Below, piece by piece: positions 53,470 through 62,985 of a stretch of DNA of 64,000 bases. Position numbers and translations under genes: made by a program. Location: positions 372,001-436,000 of the forward strand of contig OY764335.1 in assembly GCA_963668445.1 (NCBI GenBank). Direction: 5' to 3'. Below the pieces are notes generated by a model, which saw only the letters and a list, made by a program, of their open reading frames with translations, did no database searches and had not been told where the DNA came from. Origin of the DNA: Poriferisulfidus sp963668445. GTDB taxonomy: Bacteria; Pseudomonadota; Gammaproteobacteria; Poriferisulfidales; Poriferisulfidaceae. How positions within the stretch are numbered: the stretch's first letter is position 1; the number at the start of each line of letters is the position of its first letter.

Positions 53470-54740
53470 AGGTGCTGGTCGTCGGCGGCGGCGGGCGCGA
53501 GCACGCTTTGGCCTGGAAGCTGGCGCAGTCGCCGGGTGCCGAAACGGTGTTCGTTGCACCGGGCAATGCCGGCACCGCATGCGAACCCAAAGTACGCAAC
53601 ATCGCCATCGCTGCCGGCGATGCGGATGCGTTGCTGGCGTTTGCGCGGACCGAGCGCATCGGGCTGACCGTCGTCGGGCCGGAAGATCCGCTGGCGGCAG
53701 GGCTGGTTGACCGGTTCGAAGCGGCTAGTTGCCGGATCCTGGGTCCGTGCCGGGAGGCCGCGCAATTGGAAAGCTCCAAGGGCTATTGCAAGGATTTCAT
53801 GCAACGCCATGAAATTCCGACCGCACGCTATCGGCGCTTCGACGATTTCGCAGAGGCGCGACGGCATCTGATCGAACAGACGGCCCCCATCGTCATCAAG
53901 GCCGACGGCTTGGCCGCCGGCAAGGGCGTGGTCGTGGCTTCGACGATCGCGGAAGCGGAGCAGGCAGCATCCGCCATGCTGCAGGACGGGAGGTTCAAGG
54001 CGGCCGGGCAAGCCATCGTCGTGGAGGAGTTTCTGGAGGGCGAGGAGGCGAGTTTCATCTGCCTGGTCGATGGCACGGACATCATGCCGTTGGCCACCTC
54101 GCAGGATCACAAGGCCCGCGATGCCGGCAACCAAGGGCCGAATACCGGCGGCATGGGCGCGTATTCACCGACGCCGTGCATCACGCCGGCCATGCAGGAA
54201 CGCATTCTTGGCACGATCATCCGACCCACCGTCGAGGGGCTGGCCCGAGAAGGCGTCGCCTACCGCGGCTTCCTGTATGCCGGACTGATGATCGATGCGC
54301 AGGGCGAGGCGCGAGTCCTGGAATACAACTGCCGCTTTGGCGACCCGGAAACCCAGCCGATCCTCATGCGGCTGCAATCCGATTTTCTGGAACTGTGCTT
54401 GGCGGCGACGGACGGGTGCTTGGGAGGCATGGAAGCGGCGTGGGATACGCACCCGGTCCTGGGTGTCGTGCTGGCCATCCGCGATTATCCGGGAAGCTAC
54501 CCCAAAGGCATTCCCATTGAAGGTTTGGACAAAACGGCCGATGCGGGGGCGAAGATATTCCATGCCGGCACCGCTCTGGAGGGCGGGCGCGTGGTGACCA
54601 GCGGCGGTCGCGTGCTGTGCGTCTGCGCGCAAGGCGAGACGTTGGCATCGGCGCGGGAGCGGGCGTACCGGGCTACGGACCCGATCCGGTTCGAAGGGAA
54701 ATTCTGCCGCCACGACATCGGCGCGGCAGGGGTGCGCTAG
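53466..54740 (+). CDS. purD: Phosphoribosylamine-glycine ligase
   Basis: ATP-grasp enzyme of purine synthesis joining glycine to phosphoribosylamine. The 424-residue length is typical. Motifs include MKVLVVGGGGREHALAWKLA, VVGPEDPLAAGLVD, VIKADGLAAGKGVVVA, and TSQDHKARDAGNQGPNTGGM, then VLEYNCRFGDPETQP. The ATG at 53466 overlaps rlmB (ATGA). It is not joined with purH here. All ATP-grasp residues appear intact. Confidence 0.97.
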   Translation: MKVLVVGGGGREHALAWKLAQSPGAETVFVAPGNAGTACEPKVRNIAIAAGDADALLAFARTERIGLTVVGPEDPLAAGLVDRFEAASCRILGPCREAAQLESSKGYCKDFMQRHEIPTARYRRFDDFAEARRHLIEQTAPIVIKADGLAAGKGVVVASTIAEAEQAASAMLQDGRFKAAGQAIVVEEFLEGEEASFICLVDGTDIMPLATSQDHKARDAGNQGPNTGGMGAYSPTPCITPAMQERILGTIIRPTVEGLAREGVAYRGFLYAGLMIDAQGEARVLEYNCRFGDPETQPILMRLQSDFLELCLAATDGCLGGMEAAWDTHPVLGVVLAIRDYPGSYPKGIPIEGLDKTADAGAKIFHAGTALEGGRVVTSGGRVLCVCAQGETLASARERAYRATDPIRFEGKFCRHDIGAAGVR

Positions 54741-54760
54741 CCGTCGCAGGGAGGTCGGCC

Positions 54761-55483
54761 ATGGGTCTGGTGCGGACAGGCATTGATGGCCTGAGGAATG
54801 AGCTGGACGCGGCGTACCGGAAATTCTTCCGGCACATGGGAATCCATCCGAAGACTGGGCGACTCAAGGGCGTTCCGGACAAGAAATTCGCGACTTACCC
54901 ATACATCGGCTCGCAGTACGGCGCTTCCAAAAAAATCCTGTTCGTGGGCCTGGATCTGGGGATCGATCCCGAATGCGGCAGCATCCAGAGTTTCGAGGCG
55001 CGGCGCCGATCGATTGAGGAGAAGCCGCTGCCCGACCATAATCCGCATATCTCCGGCACTTGCATCACCGCACTTTATTTCCTGCAGGATGCGCTGGGCT
55101 GGAACGTCTGCTGGGACCGTCTCAAGCACCTCCCGACATTCAAGCAGGCGCTGCGCCGTTCGGACATGCTGCCGGCGGAGAATCCCCTATCGTACGTCGC
55201 CCTCACCAACTACTACAAATTCGCTTCCGAGGGCCGCACCGAAAGATCGGGAGCGCAAGATCGAAGGCATCTGAGCGAACTGGTGGAGCGCGGGTTGTTT
55301 CTGGAAGAAATCGCGGCCTTCGATCCGGATGCTGTCGTCTTCCAAGGCGTCAGCTGCGGTTTCCCGGAGACGGCGTGCTGGCTGAAGGAGCAGACGGGCA
55401 GAGAGGTCCACATAGGCCTCCATCCGTCGTACCGCGGCCGGCAGGAACTGGAGACTTTCGTGAGCCGGATAGGGCGCCTCTAG
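54761..55483 (+). CDS. Hypothetical protein, possibly uracil-DNA-glycosylase-like
   Basis: A 240-residue soluble protein 20 bp behind purD, with AGGGAGG before its ATG. Motif-like segments resemble the UDG superfamily: ILFVGLDLGIDPECG (compare GxDPG), YVALTNYYKFASEG (a central Asn strand) and IGLHPSYRGRQELETF (compare HPS near the end). It also shows NPHISGTCITALYFLQDALGW and DPDAVVFQG. The order and spacing fit the fold, but the catalytic acidic residue cannot be assigned. The function is a guess; the gene itself is well supported. Confidence 0.75.
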   Translation: MGLVRTGIDGLRNELDAAYRKFFRHMGIHPKTGRLKGVPDKKFATYPYIGSQYGASKKILFVGLDLGIDPECGSIQSFEARRRSIEEKPLPDHNPHISGTCITALYFLQDALGWNVCWDRLKHLPTFKQALRRSDMLPAENPLSYVALTNYYKFASEGRTERSGAQDRRHLSELVERGLFLEEIAAFDPDAVVFQGVSCGFPETACWLKEQTGREVHIGLHPSYRGRQELETFVSRIGRL

Positions 55484-55530
55484 TCCCTTCAGCCATCCAT
55501 CCATCGGCTATACTTGGCGGCATTCGGTCT

Positions 55531-56070
55531 GTGAGGCCGACCGCGGCCGTCTTCGTGTTCCGTCTGCTTGCTTCCCTTGATCGGGCGCTGAGCGCCTTAT
55601 GCGCCCTCGTCGGGCGGGCGGTCGCATGGCTGACGCTGGGCATGGTCGGCCTGACCTTCGCCGTCGTGGTTCTGCGCTATGGCTTCGATTTCGGGCGCAT
55701 CTATCTGCAGGAGCTCATCACCTACATGCATGCGGCGGTGTTCATGCTGGCGGCAGCATGGACGTTGCGGCTGGGTGGACAGGTGCGTGTGGATGTGTTG
55801 TACCGGGCCATGCCGCCGCGCCGTCAAGCGTGGGTCGATTTGCTGGGGTCGATCTTCCTGCTGCTGCCGACGGCCGCCGTGCTTCTGTGGCTGTCGTACG
55901 ACTATGCCGACAAGGCGTGGGCTCTGCGCGAAGCCTCGCGCGAGACGGGCGGCCTGCCGTTCCTGTATCTGCTCAAGACCGTGCTGCCGGTGGCGTCCGG
56001 CCTGCTGCTGCTGCAGGGAGCGGCCGACATTTGCCGCCGCATCGTCGAGTTGGCGAGGACCGAATCATGA
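55531..56070 (+). CDS. dctQ: TRAP transporter small membrane subunit (DctQ)
   Basis: A 179-residue four-helix membrane protein that partners DctM in periplasmic-binding-protein-dependent secondary uptake. Typical features are FAVVVLRYGFDFGRIYLQEL, MHAAVFMLAAAWTLRLGG, VRVDVLYRAMPPRRQAWVDL and a last helix before ICRRIVELAR. The start is GTG 55531 or 55555. A TATACT (55510-55515) just upstream could be its -10. It overlaps dctM by four bases (ATGA). Confidence 0.88.
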   Translation: MRPTAAVFVFRLLASLDRALSALCALVGRAVAWLTLGMVGLTFAVVVLRYGFDFGRIYLQELITYMHAAVFMLAAAWTLRLGGQVRVDVLYRAMPPRRQAWVDLLGSIFLLLPTAAVLLWLSYDYADKAWALREASRETGGLPFLYLLKTVLPVASGLLLLQGAADICRRIVELARTES

Positions 56071-57437
56071 GCTGGGCGCTGGCGCTGTTCGCGCTGGTCG
56101 TGCTGGCGCTGCTGGCCGGCTATCCGGTCGCGTTCACGCTGGCCGGCATCTCGCTGCTGGTGGCGGGCGCAGCGGCGATGTTCGGCGTGTTCGACTTGGC
56201 CTTGCTGCTGACTTTGCCGTCGCGGGTCTTCGGCATCATGACCAACGACATCCTGATTGCGGTGCCGTTGTTCGTGTTCATGGGCGTCACGTTGCAGCGC
56301 TCGCGGGTCGCCGAGGACTTGCTGAATGCGCTGAGCCGGCTGTGCGGTGCGCTGCCTGGCGGCTTGGGTCTGGCGGTGCTGCTGGTCGGGGTGCTGCTGG
56401 CGGCCAGCACGGGCATTGTGGGCGCTACCGTGGTGACGCTCGGACTTCTGGCGCTTCCGGGCATGCTGCGGCGCGGCTACGACCCGTCCGTCGCCTGCGG
56501 CGCCATCTGCGCTTCCGGCACGCTGGGGCAGATCGTGCCGCCCTCGATTGTGCTGGTGCTGCTGGGCGACGTGATGTCTTCGGCGTTCCAGAAGGCGCAG
56601 TTGGACATGGGCATCTTCTCGCCGCGGACGGTCTCGGTTGCGGACTTGTTCGCCGGCGCGGTCTTGCCCGGTCTGGCGCTGGTGGGCATGTACCTGGCGT
56701 ATCTTCTGGTGACGGCTTGGCGCAGCCCGGAACGCCTGCCGGCAGGCAAGCACGAGGCCGAGGAGCCGTTGGCGCCCGGCGAACTCGTGTCGGCTCTTGT
56801 GGCCCCGCTCGCATTGATCGTCGTCGTGCTGGGCGCCATCATGGGGGGCTTTGCCACGCCGACGGAAGCGGCTTCGCTGGGTGCGGTCGGCAGCCTCATG
56901 CTGGCGCGGCGCGAAGGGTCGGTAGGCGCGGCCATGCTGCGCGACATTGCGCACGACACGGCGCGGACAACCAGCATGGTCTTCATGGTGCTGCTGGGCG
57001 CGTCGATCTTTTCGCTGGTATTCCGCGGCTTGGGCGGGGATGCGTTGGTGCACGAATGGCTGACGCAGCTGCCCGGCGGCGTGGTCGGTGCGATGGCGGC
57101 GGTGATGCTGCTGATGTTCGTGTTGGGGTTTGTGCTGGATTTTATAGAGATCACCTATGTGGTGGTGCCGCTGGTCGGGCCGGTGCTGCTGATGATGGGT
57201 CTGGATCCGGTATGGCTGGGCGTGATGATCGCCATCAACCTGCAGACGTCGTTCCTGACGCCGCCGTTTGGCTTTGCCTTGTTCTATTTGCGCGGCGTCG
57301 CGCCGGATTCCATCGCGACCGGACAGATCTATCGCGGCGTGCTGCCGTTCATTGCGCTGCAACTGCTGATGCTGGGCGTGCTGGCTTTGTGGCCGGGCCT
57401 GGCGACTTGGCTGCCGGAGCGGATGTTCGGGTTTTGA
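56067..57437 (+). CDS. dctM: TRAP transporter large membrane subunit (DctM)
   Basis: The 456-residue transport channel with about twelve hydrophobic segments. Family landmarks are TNDILIAVPLFVFMGVTLQR, STGIVGATVVTLGLLALPGM, CASGTLGQIVPPSIVLVLLG and FVLDFIEITYVVVPLVGPVL, then NLQTSFLTPPFGFALFYLRG. The last two are characteristic of the TRAP-T mannitol/chloroaromatic-type cluster rather than of DctM for C4-dicarboxylates. The substrate cannot be told. Confidence 0.93.
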   Translation: MSWALALFALVVLALLAGYPVAFTLAGISLLVAGAAAMFGVFDLALLLTLPSRVFGIMTNDILIAVPLFVFMGVTLQRSRVAEDLLNALSRLCGALPGGLGLAVLLVGVLLAASTGIVGATVVTLGLLALPGMLRRGYDPSVACGAICASGTLGQIVPPSIVLVLLGDVMSSAFQKAQLDMGIFSPRTVSVADLFAGAVLPGLALVGMYLAYLLVTAWRSPERLPAGKHEAEEPLAPGELVSALVAPLALIVVVLGAIMGGFATPTEAASLGAVGSLMLARREGSVGAAMLRDIAHDTARTTSMVFMVLLGASIFSLVFRGLGGDALVHEWLTQLPGGVVGAMAAVMLLMFVLGFVLDFIEITYVVVPLVGPVLLMMGLDPVWLGVMIAINLQTSFLTPPFGFALFYLRGVAPDSIATGQIYRGVLPFIALQLLMLGVLALWPGLATWLPERMFGF

Positions 57438-57455
57438 GCCGCGTCGGCGGCTGGC

Positions 57456-58031
57456 TCAGTAGGGCGATTCCAGCACCATTTGCATGGTGGCCACGGCTGT
57501 CACGATCAGGATGGCATAGACCGTGCCGGTTCCCAGCGAAATCAAGCGCTTTTGCGGCAGCAGGTCGTCGTTGAGGATGGCATTGGTGATCAGCCAGATG
57601 GCTGCCGCCATATTGGCGGCGAAGAATCCGTAGTACGTCGCCAGTTCGTTGAATGCCGCTTGCTCCTCGAAGACCATATAGGCGCCCCAGAACGCAAGAA
57701 CGGCCGACAGGTAGGACAGGATGCGCATCGCCAGCGGCGGAATCTTCCGGAAGGTGTTGATCAGCGCCAGCACGCCCAACAGGGCGATCGCCCACCACCA
57801 GACCAGACTGCTCGCATGCGGCGCATAGTCGGGATTCTTGAACATGGAGACGGCGATAATGGCATGCACCAGCCCGGCCAGCATCACCAGCATGCGGAAA
57901 GGCCAATAGTCGGATTCGCGCATATGCACGATGGCCGTTGCCATCCATAGCGCGGCTAGGAAATTGAGCAGGCTCGCCGCGTAGTACAACGCAAGCGCGG
58001 ATATCGTCGGGTTGGCGAGGAATTCGTTCAT
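57456..58031 (-). CDS. Hypothetical multi-pass membrane protein
   Basis: A 191-residue protein with five or six hydrophobic segments (YYAASLLNFLAALWMATAIV, MLVMLAGLVHAIIAVSMF, WWWAIALLGVLALINTF, ILSYLSAVLAFWGAYMV, YGFFAANMAAAIWLI, YAILIVTAVATMQMVL). No family recognised. It lies between convergent dctM and dctP, 36 bp behind dctP on the same strand, so it may be co-transcribed with dctP and belong to this transporter. This is inference. Confidence 0.75.
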   Translation of the reverse strand: MNEFLANPTISALALYYAASLLNFLAALWMATAIVHMRESDYWPFRMLVMLAGLVHAIIAVSMFKNPDYAPHASSLVWWWAIALLGVLALINTFRKIPPLAMRILSYLSAVLAFWGAYMVFEEQAAFNELATYYGFFAANMAAAIWLITNAILNDDLLPQKRLISLGTGTVYAILIVTAVATMQMVLESPY

Positions 58032-58067
58032 GCGGAAATGGCCGAGTCGCTTCTGCAGGCATCCATT

Positions 58068-59144
58068 TTACACGATTCTCGCATCAAGGTACGCCTTCTC
58101 GGAGATAGCCGTCCAAGAAGCCGCTTTGGCGTAGAACGCCTGATAGCTGTCGTGCACGCGCCGAGCGAAGGGATCGGAGGCGGCCAGTTCCGCCACTACC
58201 GCGTCGGCGTGCTGGCGCAGCGCCGCGAGCACTTCCTTCGGGAACGCCCGAAGTTTGACGTTGTGGGTGTGGACCAGCGCGTCCAGCGCATCGTTGTTGT
58301 GGGCGGTGAAATCGCACATCATGTCCGCATTCACGGCGCGGGCGGCGTTGCGCACGATGGCCTGAAGGTCGGCCGGCAAGGCTTGGAACGCCTCGCGATT
58401 GACCAGTCCTTCAAGCGTGGTGCCGGGTTCGTGCCAGCCCGGATAATAATAGTATTTCGCGGCCCGATGCAGGCCGAAGGCCAGATCGTTCCACGGGCCC
58501 ACCCATTCGGTGGCGTCGATGGCGCCGGTCTGCAGCGACACCAGCAATTCCTTGCCGCTGATATTGACGGGCGTGCCGCCGACTCGGCGCAGCACTTCGC
58601 CGCCGAGTCCCGGAATGCGCATGCGCAGGCCCTGCAGATCCTCAATGCTCCGCACCTCCTTGTTGAACCAGCCGCCCATCTGCACCATCGTGTTGCCGGC
58701 GGCCAGCGGTACCACGCCGAAGGGCGCATACGCTTCTTCCCATAGGGCCATGCCGTCGCTCTTGTACAGCCAGGCATTCATTTCGGCCGCGGTCATGCCG
58801 AACGGCATGGTGGAGAAGAACTGGAAGGCCGGATTCTTGCCTTTCCAGTAGTAGGCTGCGCCGTGGCCCATGTGCGCCGCGCCTTGGCTGACGGCATCGA
58901 ACACTTCGAAGGCCGGCACCAGTTCGCCCGCGCCGTACACCTGCACGGTCAGACGCCCGCCGGACATCTCGCCGATCAGTTGCGCCAGGAATTCGGCGCC
59001 CGTGCCGAGTCCGGGGAAGTTCTTCGGCCATGTGGTGACCATTTTCCATTGCAGCGGCTCTGTGGCACCGGCTTGGCGGGGCAGGGACAGTTGGCCGGCG
59101 GCGGCGGCCACCGCGCTCGCGCCGAGGAAATCTCGTCTTTTCAT
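58068..59144 (-). CDS. dctP: TRAP transporter substrate-binding protein (DctP), Tat-exported
   Basis: Periplasmic binding protein for the DctQM transporter. The 358 residues start with a twin-arginine signal (MKRRDFLGASAVAAAAG) and contain LQWKMVTTWPKNFPGLGTGA, YYWKGKNPAFQFFSTMPFGM, VGGTPVNISGKELLVSLQTG and AIDATEWVGPWNDLAFGLH, in which Arg of the LRMRIPG segment is the usual carboxylate ligand. The sequence resembles the mannitol/chloroaromatic TRAP group, agreeing with DctM. It is on the opposite strand from dctQM. Confidence 0.93.
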   Translation of the reverse strand: MKRRDFLGASAVAAAAGQLSLPRQAGATEPLQWKMVTTWPKNFPGLGTGAEFLAQLIGEMSGGRLTVQVYGAGELVPAFEVFDAVSQGAAHMGHGAAYYWKGKNPAFQFFSTMPFGMTAAEMNAWLYKSDGMALWEEAYAPFGVVPLAAGNTMVQMGGWFNKEVRSIEDLQGLRMRIPGLGGEVLRRVGGTPVNISGKELLVSLQTGAIDATEWVGPWNDLAFGLHRAAKYYYYPGWHEPGTTLEGLVNREAFQALPADLQAIVRNAARAVNADMMCDFTAHNNDALDALVHTHNVKLRAFPKEVLAALRQHADAVVAELAASDPFARRVHDSYQAFYAKAASWTAISEKAYLDARIV

Positions 59145-59266
59145 AGGGTCAGGGTTCTCCGATGTTCCGGGTTGGCGGGCGACGGGCGGGCGTCAGGCCA
59201 TTGCCGGGCAACCATTGTACGCGTGCCGGCTCCCATCCTCGGCAGTTCGCCGATGGCAATGTCCCA

Positions 59267-61441
59267 TTACAGCAGCGTCAGGCGGGCGACGTCGTAGACC
59301 AGAAACTTGGAGCCGGCTTCTTCGAAATTCACTTTCACCCGCAACTGCGGGGGGCGCCCTTCGTATTCTTCGATCGTGCCGGCGCCGAATGTCGGATGCG
59401 AGACGGCGGCGCCTGGAGGCGGGTAGCCGCGGGGATTCGGCTGACCGGCCGCCACGGCGGGCGTACTGCGCTGCGGGCCGGCGAGGGCCGCTCCGCCGTC
59501 GGCTTCGATCGCGACACCGGCGTGCGCCAACTCCTGCAGGAAGCGCGATGGCATCAGGCCCGAAAAGAACTTGCCGTAGGTGCGCCGAGAGAGGGCGTAT
59601 GTGAGTGCCAGCTCCCGCTGGGCGCGGGTGATGCCGACGTAGCACAGCCGCCGCTCCTCCTCCATGGGCGAGTCGTCGCGGCCCAGCGGCAGCGTGCCGT
59701 CCTCCATGCCGGCGATGACGACCAGAGGAAATTCCAGCCCTTTCGCCATATGCAGCGTCATCAGTTGCACGGCATCATGGCCGCCGCGTCCTTCGCCGCG
59801 CTCTCCGGCCTCCAGCGTGGCGCTGTCCAGAAACGCTTCGGCTGCGCTCGCCTTGCCGTACATCTCCGGATCGAAATGCTCCTCGAACGCGGCGGCCGCG
59901 TTCACCAGTTCCTCCAAATTCTCGCTGCGCATCTCTTCCAGATCCTCATCGCTGGTTCGATACATCTCGCCGAGCCCCGAGTCTTCGAGAATGCGCCGGA
60001 TGGCTTCGGCCAGTCCGCATTCGGCGGTTTTGCGGCGCAAGGCGGTGAGGCAATCGCCGAAGGCTGCCAGTGCCCGCGCGGCCCGCGCTTCAGGCTTCTT
60101 GCGGGCGACGGTTCGGGCCGCTTCGGCCAGAGCCATGCCGCTGGCGTTCGCTTCGTCGCGCACCTTCTCGACCGTGGTGTCGCCAATGCCGCGGGGCGGT
60201 TCGTTGCAGACGCGCAGCCATGACACGTCGTCGTTCGGATTCAGGCACAGCCGCAAGTACGCCAGCGCATCCTTCACTTCGCGCCGCTCGAAGAACCGCA
60301 GGCCGCCATAGATCCGGTAGGGGATGTCTTGTCGGGCCAGTTGCGTCTCGAACGCTTGCGATTGCCGGTTGGTGCGGTACAGCACGGCGCATTCGCACCA
60401 GCGTCCGCCATCCTCCACCCATCCCCGAACCTTGCGGGTGACCCAAGCCGCTTCGGCGTCGCCGCTCGGCAGTTCGAGCATGCGGACCGAGCCGCTGTCC
60501 GGGAGTTTCGACCACAGTTTCTTCGGCAGGCGGTTGGCGTTGTGCTCGATCAGTGCATTGGCGGTGTTCAGAATCGTCGTCGTCGAACGGTAGTTCTGTT
60601 CCAGCGCCCAAGTCTTGGTGCCGGGATGCTTCTGTTCGAAATTCAGCATGTGGTCGGGTTGCGCTCCGCGCCAGCCGTAGATCGACTGGTCGTCGTCCCC
60701 GACGACGAACAGCGGCCGTTCGTCGCCGGCCAGCAGGCACAGCCAGGCGTATTGCAACTCGTCGACATCCTGGAATTCGTCCGCCAGAAAGTGGCGGAGG
60801 CGCTGTTGGTAATGTTGTCGGACGGCGTCGTGGTCGCGTAGCAACTCCACGCAACGCAACAGCAACTCGTCAAAATCCACCATGCCACTGCTCTGGCAAC
60901 GGTTCTCGTACCGCTCCATCACCTTGATGTAGAGTTCTTCGTTGTGGCTGAGTGGCTCGATGTGGCGGGCCCGCTGCCCGTTCCGCTTGTGCAGGCTGAT
61001 CCAGCGAATGGCGTTGGCGACGTCGCGCTGTTTGCGCGGACGGTCCATATCGCGCAGCACTTGCCGCACGAGAGTCTTCTGGTCGTCCCGGTCCAGTATC
61101 TGGAAGTTTTCCGGCAATCCGGCTTCGGTCGGGAAGCGCAGCAGCATGCGTCGGCACAGCGCATGGAAGGTGCCGATCCAAGGAAGGGGGGGCGCCCCTC
61201 CCAGCATCCGCTCGATGCGCTCGCGCATTTCGGTGGCGGCCTTGTTGGTGAAGGTTACCGCCATGATTTCGCGCGGCGGGATGCCTTGCGTTTGCGCCAG
61301 CCAGGCGAAGCGGTGGGCGAGGGCGCGGGTCTTGCCGGAGCCGGCGCCGGCCAGCACCAGAGTGCAGCAGGTCGGGTCGGAGGTGACGGCGGCGCGTTGC
61401 GACGGGTTCAGACCGTCCAGAAGCGGGTCGGCCGGGCTCAT
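59267..61441 (-). CDS. uvrD: DNA helicase II (UvrD/Rep superfamily I)
   Basis: 3'-5' helicase of nucleotide excision and mismatch repair. The 724 residues contain SF1 motifs: Q-motif LNPSQRAAV, Walker A AGAGSGKT (31-38), MAVTFTNKAATEMRERI, DEFQDVDELQYAW, GDDDQSIYGWRGA, EQNYRST, and VQLMTLHMAKGLEFPLV and YVGITRAQREL. The C-terminal Tudor-like segment (HPTFGAGTIEEYEGRPPQLR) that binds RNA polymerase is kept. The ATG overlaps the ubiB stop by four bases. Confidence 0.95.
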   Translation of the reverse strand: MSPADPLLDGLNPSQRAAVTSDPTCCTLVLAGAGSGKTRALAHRFAWLAQTQGIPPREIMAVTFTNKAATEMRERIERMLGGAPPLPWIGTFHALCRRMLLRFPTEAGLPENFQILDRDDQKTLVRQVLRDMDRPRKQRDVANAIRWISLHKRNGQRARHIEPLSHNEELYIKVMERYENRCQSSGMVDFDELLLRCVELLRDHDAVRQHYQQRLRHFLADEFQDVDELQYAWLCLLAGDERPLFVVGDDDQSIYGWRGAQPDHMLNFEQKHPGTKTWALEQNYRSTTTILNTANALIEHNANRLPKKLWSKLPDSGSVRMLELPSGDAEAAWVTRKVRGWVEDGGRWCECAVLYRTNRQSQAFETQLARQDIPYRIYGGLRFFERREVKDALAYLRLCLNPNDDVSWLRVCNEPPRGIGDTTVEKVRDEANASGMALAEAARTVARKKPEARAARALAAFGDCLTALRRKTAECGLAEAIRRILEDSGLGEMYRTSDEDLEEMRSENLEELVNAAAAFEEHFDPEMYGKASAAEAFLDSATLEAGERGEGRGGHDAVQLMTLHMAKGLEFPLVVIAGMEDGTLPLGRDDSPMEEERRLCYVGITRAQRELALTYALSRRTYGKFFSGLMPSRFLQELAHAGVAIEADGGAALAGPQRSTPAVAAGQPNPRGYPPPGAAVSHPTFGAGTIEEYEGRPPQLRVKVNFEEAGSKFLVYDVARLTLL

Positions 61442-62985
61442 CCGTTGTTCCACCACTGCCAGGCCAGCCAGCCGGCCAGCGTCAGCATGGCGGCGATGCT
61501 CGCAGCCAGCCAGCCGCGCAGTCGGGCAGCGTTGCGCTGCGCCGTTTGCATCTCGCGGCGCAAGGCGGCATCCGGTTCCGGCGGCTCCGGAGTTTCGTGC
61601 AGCAGGCGTTCCAGCAATTGCGGCAAGCGCTGGCGCAAGGTTCGGGAAAGCGCCGGCAATCCGGTCTGTTGGCTCACCCAACGGTCGAGGAACGGTTTGG
61701 CGGTCGTCCACAGGTCCAATTCCGGATACAGTTCGCGGCCCAAGCCCTCGACGTTCAGCAGGGTCTTCTGCAGCAGCGCCAGTTGCGGCTGCACTTCCAT
61801 ATGGAAGCGCCGGGCGGTTTGGAACAGGCGCATCAGCAGCTGGCCGTATGAGATTTCCGCGAAAGGACGCTGGAAGATCGGTTCGCAGACGGTACGGATG
61901 GCCGCCTCGAAATCCGCAATCCGCGTACCCGGCGGCACCCAGCCGCATTCGATATGCAACTCGGCCACGCGGCGGTAGTCGTGGTTGAAGAACGCCGCCA
62001 GATTGAGTGCCAGATAGCGCTGGTCGAAGGCGGACAGCGAGCCCATGATGCCGAAATCGACGGCGCTGTACTTGGGGGTTTCGGGCGTCTCGCGGGAAAT
62101 GAAGATGTTGCCCGGGTGCATGTCGGCATGGAAGAAATTGTGGTCGAACACCTGCGTGAAGAAGATTTCCACGCCGCGTTCCGCCAGTGCCTTCAGATCC
62201 ACGCCATGCGCCAGCAGCGCCTCGCGGTCGGAAATCTGGATGCCGTCGATGCGCTCCATGGTCATGACGCGCCGGGCCGTATGGTCCCAGTACACGTCGG
62301 GCACGTACAGCAGGTCGCTGTGCAGGAAATTGCGCCGCAACTGGCTCGCGTTGGCGGCCTCCCGGGTCAGGTCCAGTTCGTCGAAGATGATGGATTCGTA
62401 TTCGGCCACCAGTTCTACCGGATGCAGGCGATGGCTCTCCGGCCAGTAGCGCTCGGCTAGGCGCGCCACGGCGTACATCAGTTCGATGTCGCGGCGGATG
62501 ATCCGCTCGATGCCGGGGCGCAGGACTTTGACGATGACATCGGCGCCGTCCAGCCGCGCCGCATGCACTTGGGCGATGGAGGCGGAGGCGAGCGGAGCGG
62601 CATCGAAGCGCTCGAAGATCCGCGCCACCGGCTGGCCGAGTTCGCGTTCGATTTCAGCGCGGGCGACCTGGCCGTCGAAAGGCGGCACGCGGTCTTGCAG
62701 TTTCGCGAGTTCGTCCGCAAGATCCGGCGGCAGCAGGTCGCGCCGCGTCGACAGCATCTGCCCGAACTTGACGAAGATCGGTCCTAAATCCTCCAGAGCA
62801 CGGCGGATGCGCATGGCTCGCGCCGCTTGGTTCGGGCGCAGCCACTGCCAATGCCATGGCAACAGGCGGAACAGCCAGCGCAGCGGGCGATGCAATGGCG
62901 ACAGGACGAGGTCGTCCAAGCCGTGCCGCATCAGCGTCCAGCGGATGCGCAGCAATCTCGCGGCGACGCGCCCAGGCAGGTTCAT
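61438..62985 (-). CDS. ubiB: Ubiquinone biosynthesis protein UbiB (atypical kinase-like)
   Basis: Membrane-attached ABC1/ADCK ATPase that supports ubiquinone synthesis. The 515 residues show KxGQ in GPIFVKFGQMLSTRRDLLP (Lys73), the Ala-rich loop PLASASIAQVHAA, VKVLRPG, FHADMHPGNIF (catalytic-loop-like) and VDFGIMG. Two membrane helices close the protein (about 490-513). It overlaps ubiJ upstream and uvrD downstream by four bases each, so the three are one operon. Confidence 0.95.
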   Translation of the reverse strand: MNLPGRVAARLLRIRWTLMRHGLDDLVLSPLHRPLRWLFRLLPWHWQWLRPNQAARAMRIRRALEDLGPIFVKFGQMLSTRRDLLPPDLADELAKLQDRVPPFDGQVARAEIERELGQPVARIFERFDAAPLASASIAQVHAARLDGADVIVKVLRPGIERIIRRDIELMYAVARLAERYWPESHRLHPVELVAEYESIIFDELDLTREAANASQLRRNFLHSDLLYVPDVYWDHTARRVMTMERIDGIQISDREALLAHGVDLKALAERGVEIFFTQVFDHNFFHADMHPGNIFISRETPETPKYSAVDFGIMGSLSAFDQRYLALNLAAFFNHDYRRVAELHIECGWVPPGTRIADFEAAIRTVCEPIFQRPFAEISYGQLLMRLFQTARRFHMEVQPQLALLQKTLLNVEGLGRELYPELDLWTTAKPFLDRWVSQQTGLPALSRTLRQRLPQLLERLLHETPEPPEPDAALRREMQTAQRNAARLRGWLAASIAAMLTLAGWLAWQWWNNG

